From an uncultured Caryophanales bacterium (GTDB lineage: Bacteria; Bacillota_I; Bacilli_A; Acholeplasmatales; Anaeroplasmataceae), in contig CAKZZJ010000074.1 in NCBI GenBank assembly GCA_937885165.1, forward strand, positions 1 through 15,424: 15,424 bases of DNA, read 5' to 3'. The notes under the pieces are model-generated. The model saw only the letters and a list, made by a program, of their open reading frames with translations, did no database searches and was not told the DNA's origin. Shown one piece after another: positions 1-11,300 of the stretch. The position numbers and the translations under genes are program-made. Position 1 is the stretch's first letter, and each line of letters starts with the position of its first letter.

Positions 1-1302
1 TGGAACGTTTACGGCTTAACTGAATTAGGTGTGATAATTACTGCCAAAATATTTGGGAGTGAAAATCCTATACCTATTGGGACACATAAGGCAGAAACAA
101 AATCAATTTTGGTTGATGAAAACTTTAAGCCGGTAAATGAGGGCAAAACAGGCGAATTGCTTATTTTTAATGAATACATGTCTAGGCAATACTTGAAACT
201 TCCCGAAATGACGGCGGAAAAATGGATTGAAATTGACGGGCGTTTGTGGTATCGAACGGGAGATCGCGCTAAACTTTCTTCGGACGGTTTATATTACTGT
301 TTGGGGCGAATTGACAATATGGTAAAATTGCGCGGTTTTCGTATTGAAACCGGCGAAGTTGAAACGCAAATTTCAAACGCCGTTAGAGAAATGAATTGCG
401 ACGTTAAGGATATTGTTGTTACTCTAAAAAATGTCAACAATACCGATTATCTTGTTTGTTACTACGAAGGCGACACTGAAATTGATACCGAAACTTTGAA
501 GGAAAAAATTTCAAAGTACTTGGCAGATTATATGATCCCTGAATTTTGGGTAAAAGTTTCTGCAATGCCCAGAAATGCCAACGGCAAAATTTTAAGAAAA
601 GAATTGCCCGCGCCTAAACGCAAGTCTTCAAATTTCGGCGGCGTGTACAGCGAAGTTTTGACAAGAATTATTTGGGCGGCTGAAGACGCCATTGGAAATG
701 TTGACGTTGCCTACCCTTCAGATACGTTTACTTCATTGGGCGGAACTTCCTTAACCGCAATGAAATTTTCAACTTTGCTTAGGGCGCAGGGAATAAAAAT
801 TACTACCGCGCAAATTTTACAGTTAAACGAACTTCAAAAAATCGCCGACGCGGCAGAAATTGACTACTCAAAACTTTGGACAAGTGAACAGTACGCCGCA
901 ATATTAAAAGATTTTTCGTCACGCGGCGAAACTGTAGAAAAAATTTTGCCGCTTACCACCGAACAGGACGAATTATTTTTTCAACAAATTTTACAACCTG
1001 ACCAAAATATTTGCCGTTCGGTTTATATGATTGAACTGGACAGCGTTATTTCGGAAAAAAATTTGCGTCAAGCACTGGACGAAGTTTCGGCGGCAAATGA
1101 AGAAATTCGGTCTGCAGTTGTATTTCATCATACGCCGGTTATACAGCAAGCAGTTACCGACAGAAAAATTCCGCTGGAAATAATAAAAGTTGACGAAACT
1201 GATTACAAGCAACTCAAAAATTTTCAGCGGCAACTTATGAGCCTTTCGATTGACCCGCAAAAAAATTCTTTGTTTCAAGTGAATTTATTGTTATATTTTT
1301 AG
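1..1302 (+). CDS. Nonribosomal peptide synthetase fragment (A-T-C), partial at both ends
   Basis: This is an internal piece of a modular nonribosomal peptide synthetase, a cytoplasmic enzyme that activates amino acids and links them on carrier domains. The reading frame is open from base 1, so the start lies outside the window; fragment residues are counted from Trp1. Adenylation core motifs appear in order: NVYGLTE (A5, residues 2-8), GELLIF (A6, about 51), YRTGD (A7, 84-88), GRIDNMVKLRGFRIE (A8, from 102) and NANGKILRK (A10, from 192). A carrier domain follows with LGGTSL, where Ser250 is the expected phosphopantetheine site. A condensation domain opens near residue 316 (LPLTTEQDELFF), but the sequence ends before any HHxxxDG active-site motif. 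The last few codons before the stop at 1300-1302 read into DNA that belongs to the opposite-strand gene, so the true protein almost certainly continued. The A-domain specificity residues are mostly outside the window, so the substrate cannot be named. Twelve of 19 arginines use CGN codons, unlike the rest of the window. Confidence 0.9.
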   Translation, partial: WNVYGLTELGVIITAKIFGSENPIPIGTHKAETKSILVDENFKPVNEGKTGELLIFNEYMSRQYLKLPEMTAEKWIEIDGRLWYRTGDRAKLSSDGLYYCLGRIDNMVKLRGFRIETGEVETQISNAVREMNCDVKDIVVTLKNVNNTDYLVCYYEGDTEIDTETLKEKISKYLADYMIPEFWVKVSAMPRNANGKILRKELPAPKRKSSNFGGVYSEVLTRIIWAAEDAIGNVDVAYPSDTFTSLGGTSLTAMKFSTLLRAQGIKITTAQILQLNELQKIADAAEIDYSKLWTSEQYAAILKDFSSRGETVEKILPLTTEQDELFFQQILQPDQNICRSVYMIELDSVISEKNLRQALDEVSAANEEIRSAVVFHHTPVIQQAVTDRKIPLEIIKVDETDYKQLKNFQRQLMSLSIDPQKNSLFQVNLLLYF

Positions 1303-2287
1303 ATACCATAAATCCATCAATCATATAATATTGGAATGTATCTTTATCAGCATCCTTATAAGGTTTGTTAAGTAGTCTGCAGGTTGGATTAGTTGTATCC
1401 ATAACAAGATTGAAATTTTCAAATTCTGTCGCATCAATCTTTCCAGGTACCCATTCTGATGATTCATAAATAGGGTATTTTGATTGGTCAATATTGCTGA
1501 AGGTCTGGTTGAAGTCTCCTCCGGCAATTACATAATTACCTTTTTCATATTCTTCATTCAAGACTTCTTTTAACATATTTGTTTGTTTAACTTTACCTTC
1601 ACCATCATCATATGCTTCAAGGTGCAAATTAACTATAACAAGTTCTTTATCAGAATCTTTAATTTTAACTCTATCTACCAAAAGACATCTCTTTAAATTA
1701 ACCATTGAAATTGGCCAAGAGAAAGCTATAGGCAACTGTATTCTTGTTGATTTTGTTACATCATATTTTGAAAAGGTCATAATACCTGCTTCAACATGAC
1801 CGATTGTAGTAGGGAACGGATATGGAACATAACCCGCCTTATAATTATGAGCAAATGAATCAACATATTTACTTAAACTAAGTTTTTCTTCAAAATATTC
1901 TCTTTCATTGATTTTACAAGATCTTTTTGACTTAATGTCAACTTCCTGTACCATAAATAAGTCAGGATTAATTTCATTAATTTTAGATGTAATATCTTTT
2001 AAATTGGCTTCTACTCTATCCTTATCCTGGGCGTTGACATTTTTTCCACCATCCAAAAAGTAATCTTCATTATCGCCTAGTGAACCATAACCTACATTCC
2101 ATGACATAATCTTAACTGTATCACCAAGTTTAAGTTCTGATGAAGCCTCACCTGATAAAGTCATATCTTCTTTATCTTCAGGGTGAAGAGTAGTAATGGC
2201 AGCGTAAATCAAAAACGCACCAACTAATACTAATACAATTAAAACTAAACTAACTAATACTTTTAATATTATTTTAAATACTTTCAT
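1235..2287 (-). CDS. Membrane-anchored endonuclease/exonuclease/phosphatase (EEP) family protein, C-terminus lost
   Basis: This is a hydrolase of the EEP superfamily, metal-dependent phosphodiesterases that include nucleases and lipid phosphatases; the substrate here is unknown. The start at 2287 is chosen because GGAGG lies five bases upstream; an in-frame ATG at 2302 would add only MMEEF. One hydrophobic segment (about residues 6-30) should anchor the protein, with the catalytic domain probably outside. Visible motifs are MSWNVGYG (Asn64), MVQEVD (Glu115, metal ligand), VNLHLEAYDD (His222), AGGDFN (Asp258, Asn260) and YYMIDGF (about 321-326). The usual final SDH motif, which supplies the catalytic His, is missing because the gene runs into the junction near base 1285: residues after about 339 are read from antisense of the synthetase. 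In this organism the native protein was probably some 20-30 residues longer than the authentic part seen here. It follows the pectinase gene by 11 bases, so the two are probably co-transcribed and translationally coupled. Confidence 0.85.
   Translation of the reverse strand: MKVFKIILKVLVSLVLIVLVLVGAFLIYAAITTLHPEDKEDMTLSGEASSELKLGDTVKIMSWNVGYGSLGDNEDYFLDGGKNVNAQDKDRVEANLKDITSKINEINPDLFMVQEVDIKSKRSCKINEREYFEEKLSLSKYVDSFAHNYKAGYVPYPFPTTIGHVEAGIMTFSKYDVTKSTRIQLPIAFSWPISMVNLKRCLLVDRVKIKDSDKELVIVNLHLEAYDDGEGKVKQTNMLKEVLNEEYEKGNYVIAGGDFNQTFSNIDQSKYPIYESSEWVPGKIDATEFENFNLVMDTTNPTCRLLNKPYKDADKDTFQYYMIDGFMVSKNITINSLETKNFFAGQSKGS
1262..1295. other. Probable chimeric junction between two genomes
   Basis: Two coding sequences on opposite strands are both broken here. 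To the left, the + strand condensation domain reads sensibly to about FQVNLL (base 1288), then hits a stop. To the right, the - strand EEP hydrolase reads sensibly to about NSLET (near base 1270) and then runs into antisense of the synthetase. The stretch around 1272-1286 can be read plausibly by either gene, which fits a join through a short shared sequence. Base composition and arginine codon choice change at the same point. No inverted repeats, target duplication or transposase are visible. An assembly or amplification chimera is the likeliest cause. Confidence 0.75.
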
Positions 2288-2301
2288 AAATTCCTCCATC
2301 A
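2288..2301 (-). promoter_or_regulatory. Shine-Dalgarno and coupled stop/start of the pectinase-EEP pair
   Basis: The TGA stop of the pectinase (2301-2299) is followed directly by GGAGG (2297-2293), then five bases and the ATG of the EEP gene (2287-2285). A ribosome ending on the first gene would sit on the start signal of the second, which suggests translational coupling. The same GGAGG plus five-base spacing is seen upstream of the pectinase. Confidence 0.85.
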
Positions 2302-5300
2302 TTCATAAGATATAATAATGCTAATTAAATAGTTGTTGTCTTCTACTGCAGTTATAATAACAGCCCCATCAGAAACTAATGTGACCTCATAATCAGCGTT
2401 TTGTGTTGCAGAAGTTGTATTATTTGCTGTAACAGTATATGAAGTAAGATTATTATTGTTTGTTCCTTTTGATCCTCCATAACCATAAACATTTACTTTA
2501 GCACCTTCTTTAACAAATAAGGCTATAAACCCACCTTTAACCTGATAATTATTTGTATTACTTCCACTTACTATAGCAGTTACACATAATGAAGATGAAA
2601 ATGAATTATATGTACCTGCGGTTCCAAATGTTATATTTGTTGACTCACTTATCGTATTATAAAATTCAATTTGAATACTTCCAATATATGTGTTTTCTGT
2701 AGCAGTTAAATATACTGTTTCATCTTCTGTAACAATAAATTTTTCAGTCTTGTTTGAAGCTTCGATTACACCACCTTCTCCAATTTGATATTTGAAATTA
2801 TTATCATACATATTTAAAGTTACAAGGCAATTTGCTTTAACTCTAAAAGATAATACTGTATCTTTATTAAATTGAGCCCAAGATGTATTATTAGTGTTAT
2901 CATATTTGCCACTTGTTGCGTCGACATAAAGGCTATAATTAGCTATATAAGAAGCTTTTTTTTGAATACTATCCGCACCTAAGCCAGCACTTGTACCAAA
3001 TGTATAAGTTACATTTTCAGAAATTGGGTAATATACACCAATTGAATAAAAATAATTATTATTTCCTGTTTCAATTAATACATTTGTATCATTAGTAGCT
3101 ATAGCAGTATATGATGTTCCAGTTTGTGTTTCCGATTTTATTCCATTAATTGTGATATTATAATTTGTATAACCTGAATATGATGTTATAACAATTTTAG
3201 CACCTAAATTAACATAATATGAAATTTCATTTGAATCTATTTGCGAATTATCATTACCATTATCTCTTGTAACATTATTCTTAAAAATTACTGATTTTTC
3301 ACTATAATTACCACTATTACCAAAAGATATGTGCGTATTAGATGTAATCGCATAAATCCATTTAGCATAAAGAGTAACTCCATCATTATATATCCAATTT
3401 CTATTTTCATCTGTATAATTTTCGGCGCTTGCTACAAAATTACCATTTACATCAATTACAAGTATATCATTTATATACCAGCCATCAAAATGGTAATCTG
3501 TTTTAACTGGATTTGTAATTTCACCTAAAGTTGATGAATTAGCTCTTGCGTAAATTGATGTAGATCCTGTTGATGTTGCATTATTATTATCTAAAGTAAT
3601 AAGATAAATTTGTTCAGTTGAAGCTAAAGGGGTAAATTCATATGCGCTAGACATTACAAAAGTATAAGGTGATTCTAATGATGTATCACTATAATTATAA
3701 TTTTCTTCTGCAGTTGCGTATAATCTAACTTGAACACCATAATCAACGTCAATTATAGTAGTTTCGCTAACTGTAACATATTCATTATCACCTAACTTAT
3801 AGCTAATTGATGCTATACCTGAAGAAATAATTAATGTAAGCTTATATGAATTGATTGTCCACTTCGCATATAAATCAAGTGCACTTGATATAGTTGAACT
3901 AAAATCATATGAATTATTAAATTCTTCATCGCTATACCAACCACTAAATGTATTTCCTGTTTTTGTTGGTTCTGTAGGTAAAGCAAATACACTTCCAGCT
4001 AAAACATATTCTATTTCATTTACATCTTCATTGTTATAATGAAGATTTATTTTGTAATAAATATCTTCAAAAACAATAGCCATGAAGCCTAAATAACCAT
4101 TTGATGTAGCAGTTATTGTAATAACTCCAGCCTCATTTGCAAAATATGCATATTTAGTTAAATAATCACTTCCAGATTGATTTAATAAATTAAGTATATC
4201 ATTACCTAATTTAACTGTTACGTTATTATTTCCATTATAAAATGATAAATAAATAGTTGCTGGATTAGCTATTTCAAATGAAATTGTTGCTCCTGTATTA
4301 AATGTTAACCAGTTTCCATTACCATGTGATACTGCTCCATTAAATGTAATATCTTTTATGGTTACTTCATCTGTTGATGATACTTTATAAGTATTATCAT
4401 CGTTTAAATTAACTAAATTATCATTATTATAATTATATGCGCTACTATATGAAGAACCTTTAAATGTATAATATGTTGTTTCTTTAATCCTTGTATCTAA
4501 TGTGCCAACATATTCTACATTAAATGTGGCACTAACAGAATTGTAGCTTACTGTTACTTCATATGTCCCTGAAGTTCTATTATCTACTTTAGATAAATCT
4601 GCATCATATTCTGTAACATTTAGATATGTGCCATTAGAATAATTAACTTTAACCCTAAGTGTAGATAAATCTAAATCATTTCCAACTGCTACAGTTTCTG
4701 GATAACCAGAAAGTGAAATTGATGTGATAGATGAAGCTTCATTTTCATCTACACTATTAATTACAATTGAATATAAACAATATATATTGCCACTACTTGA
4801 AATAGTAATATTTGTTGCGGTATCAAAATACATAGATACTACATTATTATTTGCATAATAATCATTTATTTTGTAATTATAATATCCCGGATATGAAGTA
4901 ATAGTAACAGTAGTTTTAGCAACAACACTAAATGTAATTGTTCCATTTCCAACCATTAAATCATCATTGCCATTTGTTCTTCTTGTAACATTATTAAATG
5001 TTAATGAGCCTAATGTAAATGATGATGAAGTATCATTATATTCCTCATCTATGGTATATACTGTACCTGTAGATGGACTATTTCCATGGAATATATAATA
5101 AATGTTATTATCTATCTCAAGGCCATTTATAGGATCCCAAGCTAAATTATAATTTACATTACCATTTACTTTAGCGTAAATGACACCATAATCTAAATAA
5201 TTATTTGCTTCTGCTTCTGTAATTGTAGTATCAACATTAGCTAAATCATTAGTTAATGTAATTATCTCATTGCTACTATTTGAATTACCGTAGAATTTAA

Positions 5301-8300
5301 TTCTTAGGGTAGCTAAATTTACATCAGAAATTAAGCCTGTAGCGATTGTTTTTGATTCTTCTGTCGCAAGATTAGAATCAAATGTAGAATTAATTATCGC
5401 TAAAGCTGAATATGCTGCCCATGGTCTTGCGATAGCGTATTTACCAACATAATCTTCACTTGATGTAAAATTACACTTATTAAAGATTGCACCATAAATT
5501 AAAGAATCACTAGCACCTACATTTGCACCCTTGAAAGCTGTAATATAGGCATTAACTTTTGTAGTATCTGTATTATTTCCTTTTGATTTAATAGTGTGAA
5601 TTTCACATTCATCAAATAATGTTGTTGAATTAGTTCCAAAAATATAATCTATACAGCCACTAATAAATACATTCTTAAAATATTGTCTTCCTGTAAATAA
5701 ATATAATGTATCTTGCCAACCTAATAATTTAGCATCCTTCATTACAAATTGATCTGCTTGAACAAGAAGTGCAACCCCTCTTTCACCACTATTAGCGTAT
5801 GCTGTATCAGCAAATTTAGAAATATCATTATAATAATTTGAAATAGTTAAATCAGTTATTTTTACATTTGTTGCTTCTTCTCTTACGGCTACTGTAAATG
5901 TTGAATCAGTTATATGAGAAAATCCTGATTCATCCTTTAAGCCATAAAGAGAATCCCATTCAATAATTGTTGTTGATGCGCCAGCACCCTTGATTGTTAA
6001 ATTAGGAATTGTTATTTCTAATTTTTCATTATATGTGCCTTCTGTAATTTCAATAACCTTAGCATATCCAGATACTAAAACTTCATTATTTTTTAAATAA
6101 GTTAAAGCTTGATTAATATTCTTAAACATATTATATCCATTATTAACTTCACCAATTGTACCGCTATATGCTTTATCTACTTTAATTTGAACTATATCAT
6201 TAACAATTGAAGGAGCGATATCTGTTACATATATTTCTATTCCTAATGATAAATTAACATCATTTTTATTATAATTTATCATTACAGTTTTTGTACCAAC
6301 TGTTGTGAAACTAGCATTATCAAATGTAACATCACTAGATACATCAGCAATAACACCATCGATATCTAAATATATAGTTAATCCAGAATCATCAAATGAA
6401 GAATTAAGATTATATATTTCTTTTAATGTTTTATTAAAATAAATTCCATTATTATATGATGTATTATGACTTAGGTGTTCAATTTTGTTTGTTTCATAAC
6501 TTAATTTATATGTGCTAAAACTAGCATATAATGTAAATGAAGTACTAACTTCTCTATCAAAATCATATGCTGTAGTTAAGTTTTCATCAGTATACCAGCC
6601 ATTAAATACATAAGATACACCTTCTATACCTTCTTTTGTTGGATTTTCTGGTTTTGTAACCTTATTCCCTTGGTTTACTTTTTCTGTCTTATATACGGAT
6701 CCATTATTATTGAATGTAACTGTATATTCAATAACTACTATGTCTTCATCAAATATTGGAGATACAAGCACACCGCTTCCTGCATAAAGCATTACATCTC
6801 TTTTAGCTTTTTCTGCAGTAGTTAAATATAAAACATCAGATAAATTATTTTCTGAATCAAAATAGAATAATGTAGAATTTGTATCAAATGATGAATAATC
6901 TGTTCCTGTGCCATCTGGCATACAGTTACCACTTAAGGTATCTGTTCTTAGAAGAACTACTGTAGCTTGTGTTGTATTCTTATCTCCGCTAAAATAATCA
7001 TTAAATGATTTTATAATTGTTGATGTGTAAGTATCAGTAACTGTTACAATTTGGGCATTATTGCAGCCTTCAAAATAATTTGCTTCGGAAAAAGCAAAAG
7101 CATTTTCTCTAATATCTTGAGCTGTTGAGCAGTTAAGATAATAATTATTATACATATGTACATTAGCTTGTCTTAAAAGTGGAAGCCTTGATTGACATCC
7201 ATTATAGAAATTATGATGTAATGTAATATTATATTGTAATGCAGTATCACTATTACCAACTAAATTAGTCTTATGTGTATTATTATATAGACAATAAGAT
7301 ATAGTTAAATTATGAGCGTATTTGAAATCAGTTGAGCCATCGCCATCCATCTTATCATTTTCATAAGATACATCCCAATTATTTTGGCCTAAATTAAAGG
7401 TACAATTATGTAACCAAAAGCAAGAATAATCCATATCTGTTTTGCTGCCACCTTGGATGCCTATGGCATCTTCAGTGTAATCATCAAATAAGATATTCTT
7501 TACTTCAATCGAATTACATCTAGTAAATGTAAAGCCCCATTGGAATATTTTGGCATCTGTTCCAACACCTTCAATTGTAATATTTGAAGCATTAGCTACA
7601 TCAAGCATATTGAAATATGAATCAAATTCATAAACACCATATTTTTCAGTTTTCTTTTTAGCATATGTAATATATGAAGTTAAACCATCTAATTTTGTAA
7701 TACCTGATTCGATATCATTTGACATTGAATTTAAATTTAATTCTTTAATTTTATCTTCATATAATCTATAGCAATTTGATGATGATGTAGAATCCCAAGA
7801 TGAGATTGTTTCTGAATTATATAAGGCTGCAGTCATATTTGTATCTCTTTGTGATGTTAAGCCTGCGCCATAAACTTCAGCACTATCTATATAATTCCAC
7901 TGTGTAGTTTTAATTGTACCAAGAATTCTTATTAAAAGTGGTACACTTGAATTCTTTTGGGCCTTTAAAATATTCGCAAGACCTGTATAAGTATTTCCTG
8001 CAATAACTGCCTGTACAGTATTTTTATTTGAATCATTTACATAAACTACTACAGTATTTTCTTTAAGTACGCCATTATTATCATAAGCACCAACACCTGA
8101 GGCATTATTAAAATGGGCGTAACCTGATCTATCTTGGGCATCAACTTCAATTTCTTCTTCAGCTACAAAAATACTATTGTCATAATGAATTTCTATATCA
8201 TATTTACCCTTTTCTAGACCTAAAACATCAACACGGTAATAAGTATCATAATCACGAATTAATTCAGAATCTACCTTAATTAAATTATTGCTTGAAGATA

Positions 8301-11300
8301 ATTTATAATATACTTCATAATCACTTAAGTTTGTATTTGTTTCTGGAACAAATTCTACATATAAGCCTTCAGCATAGCCCATATAATCTTTAAGAGCAGA
8401 ATTATCCTCCTGCCATTTAACATATAAAGAAATTGATGCTGTAATTGGACTATTATCCCAAGCTTCTGTGAAAGTGCTATTCTTATACCAACCAATAAAT
8501 TCTGCATTTTCTTTTGTTACATCTGGAAGCGTAACTGTTTCATTATATTCTACTTCTATTTCTTCAGTTGATGCGCTACCACCATTTAATACTAAAGTTA
8601 CTTTATATATTGCCTTATCCCAAATTGCATATAAGGTAGTGTGAGATTTTAATGCTACACCACTATATTTAGTTTCTGCTTCTTCATCTAAATACCAACC
8701 TCTTAATTTATATCCCACTTTTGTTATAGCAGGTAGAGTTGGAATAGTATTATAATTAATTTCTAATTTATCTATAGAAGATGTTCCACCATTTAATATT
8801 AATGTAACATTTATTTTAATTATTTCCCATTTAGCATATAAAGTTATATCTTCATTTACTTTTGTATTTTCAAAATCAAATTCCAAATCAAAATTAGAAT
8901 CTATATACCAGCCAACAAAATTATAACCTTCTTTTGTTGGATCATCTGGTTTTTCTAAAAGATTATCTTTTTCTATTTCTAAAGTCTCAACCTCACTTCC
9001 GCCATCAACATCAAAGTTTACAGTAGCTTTAGTAGATGCTTTAGCAATATTTATGGCAACAAATTTAACGTTAGAAGCAACTGAGCCTATGTAATAAATA
9101 TGGCCATAATCTAAAGTTAATTTAATTAAGGCTAGGTTTGCGCTACTTGAACCAACAGAAGATTTATTTTCATTATTATCTATCTTATCTTTGCTAACAT
9201 AAATAAATCTTTCTTCACTGCTTTCACTAAAGGCATAAATTTCAATTTGAATATTTTGTGTATATTCACTTAAATCTACAACAAAATATCTCTTATTTGA
9301 GCTTGTTGATGCCCCACCTGTTTTTAATGCTTTTTCTGATATATGAGCTTCACCATTATAATCTAAATAATTTTGTTTTGAGCTATCTAAAGTAGATGAA
9401 TTACCAAACACATATGTAATGTGATTTGAAACTGATATTTCTTCTCCTACAGTTGTAGGAAGAACTAAATTATCAAATGATGCAGTTTCATAAATAGATT
9501 CTATTTTTGCATATAAATTAAAGCTTTCTATTACATTTGAATCAAAATCAAATTCAACTTCTAAATCTATATCAAACCAACCAACAAAAATATAATCTAA
9601 AATTTCTGGATCATTTGGCTTAATTACCTTATTATTATATTCAACATTTTGTTCATCATATTTAACATCATCAATAAAGAATTTAACACTAAATGTATTA
9701 ATTTCCCAGATAGCTTTTACTTCTGTGTCTATAGTTAACGCTTCATCTTTTGAATATAATTCATCGCCAACATACCAGCCTAAAAGATTATAGCCTTGTC
9801 TTTTTACTGTAAGTGAATTATAAGCTTTTTCTAAATCATATGTTGAATCCTTAACTAAAGAAACTTGAATATTTTCAGTGCTTAAATTATATTCTCCACC
9901 ATTTAAATTAATAGTTAATGTAATATATTCAACGCCTGCTTTTTCAATCCATTTAGCATATAAAGTAAATGATTCTGTTACTTTATTTTCAAAATTATAT
10001 AATTCTTTAAATTCACTATCCTTATACCATCCAGCAAAATCATATCCATTCTTTTCTGGAGATTCTAGTGTAAATGTATCATTATATTCTACTTCAACAA
10101 CATCAACATCAAAAATACCACCATCAACATCTATTGTTATTTGATATTTATTTTTTTCAAATGAAGCTACTAATTTTGTATCTGAAGTGAATAAGCAATT
10201 AATTAATGTTTCATATAAATTATCATTTTCATCAAGCCAACCTTTAAATCTATAGCCGACTTTTTTGGGGTCTATATATTCAGCTAATTGTTCTAAATCT
10301 ATTTCTGTTTCTTCATCAGTAGCTATATTGAAATATAATTCATCATCTACAAATAAACTTATATTAACTATTTTTATGAATTTAGCGTATAAATTTATAG
10401 AACTTAAATTATTATCTAACAAATAATCAATTAATTCTTCTGCTGAATTAATTATTATATTTTTTTCATCACCATTTATAAACCAGTAACTAAATGTATA
10501 GCCTTCTTTAGTTTCTGATTCTAATATAGTATATAAATTAAATTCTTCATCTTGTTTTAGTGCTACATCGTCATCCATATATGTAACACTAAATTGCTTC
10601 AATTGAGAATTTGGAACAATAACTAAATGTGATGTAACTAAAGAATCTGTATCATATAAATCTTCTTCACCCTCAAGTTTATAGATGTAATCATAATATT
10701 TATTTTCAAAACTATTTAAAGCATCTTTAAGCTTTTGATTTTTAAATACTAATAGAGGAAGATAAGTATCATCTAATTTATATTCAACAACATTTACTTC
10801 ATCATATAAAACAGAAATACATAAATTAGATAAAGTAATAGCTGTATTACCTTTTCTGCCAAAATATAATGTTGTAGCCTCATCTAAATTAATTTCTATT
10901 TCTTCAGTTGATGAAGTATTATCCTTTGTAAGCTCAGTAGATAAAGTTGCATTTTTATCATCTAGGCCTCTAAGAATTTGAATTTGTGCTTTCTTTGAGG
11001 CATCAGTTGTTTTAGAATCAATTGCAGTATTAAAGTTGAGAGTCACTTTTCCTGCACCTTCAATTTTAATTGCGACATATCTTGAAGGATCTAAAGTAAA
11101 ACTATTTGCAAATTTTACTGAACCACCAGTAATTTCGTAATCTGATATAAAGCCATCAGAAGTTGCATCAAGAAGCGTATATGAATTAGGAAGATATAGC
11201 CCATATAAATTTAAATCTTTACTTGCTGTAATTTTATTATCATGCCATCTTCCATCTTCATCAAACCATGAAATAAATGTAGAATCTAAAACTTCTGGTG

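Noticed and set aside
1262..1295. Insertion or horizontal-transfer boundary made by a mobile element
   Set aside because: No inverted repeats, direct target repeats, integrase, transposase or tRNA end is visible, and both genes are broken without any insertion between them.
991..1527. - strand open frames at 991-1278 and 1321-1527
   Set aside because: The first is opposite the condensation-domain coding sequence and the second is another frame of the EEP gene; neither has recognisable protein features.
3331..4039. Small + strand open frames at 3331-3528 and 3851-4039, and similar ones at 9878-10144 and 14193-14414
   Set aside because: All are antisense to clear domains, lack start signals and have Ser/Tyr/Ile-rich content typical of chance frames in AT-rich DNA.
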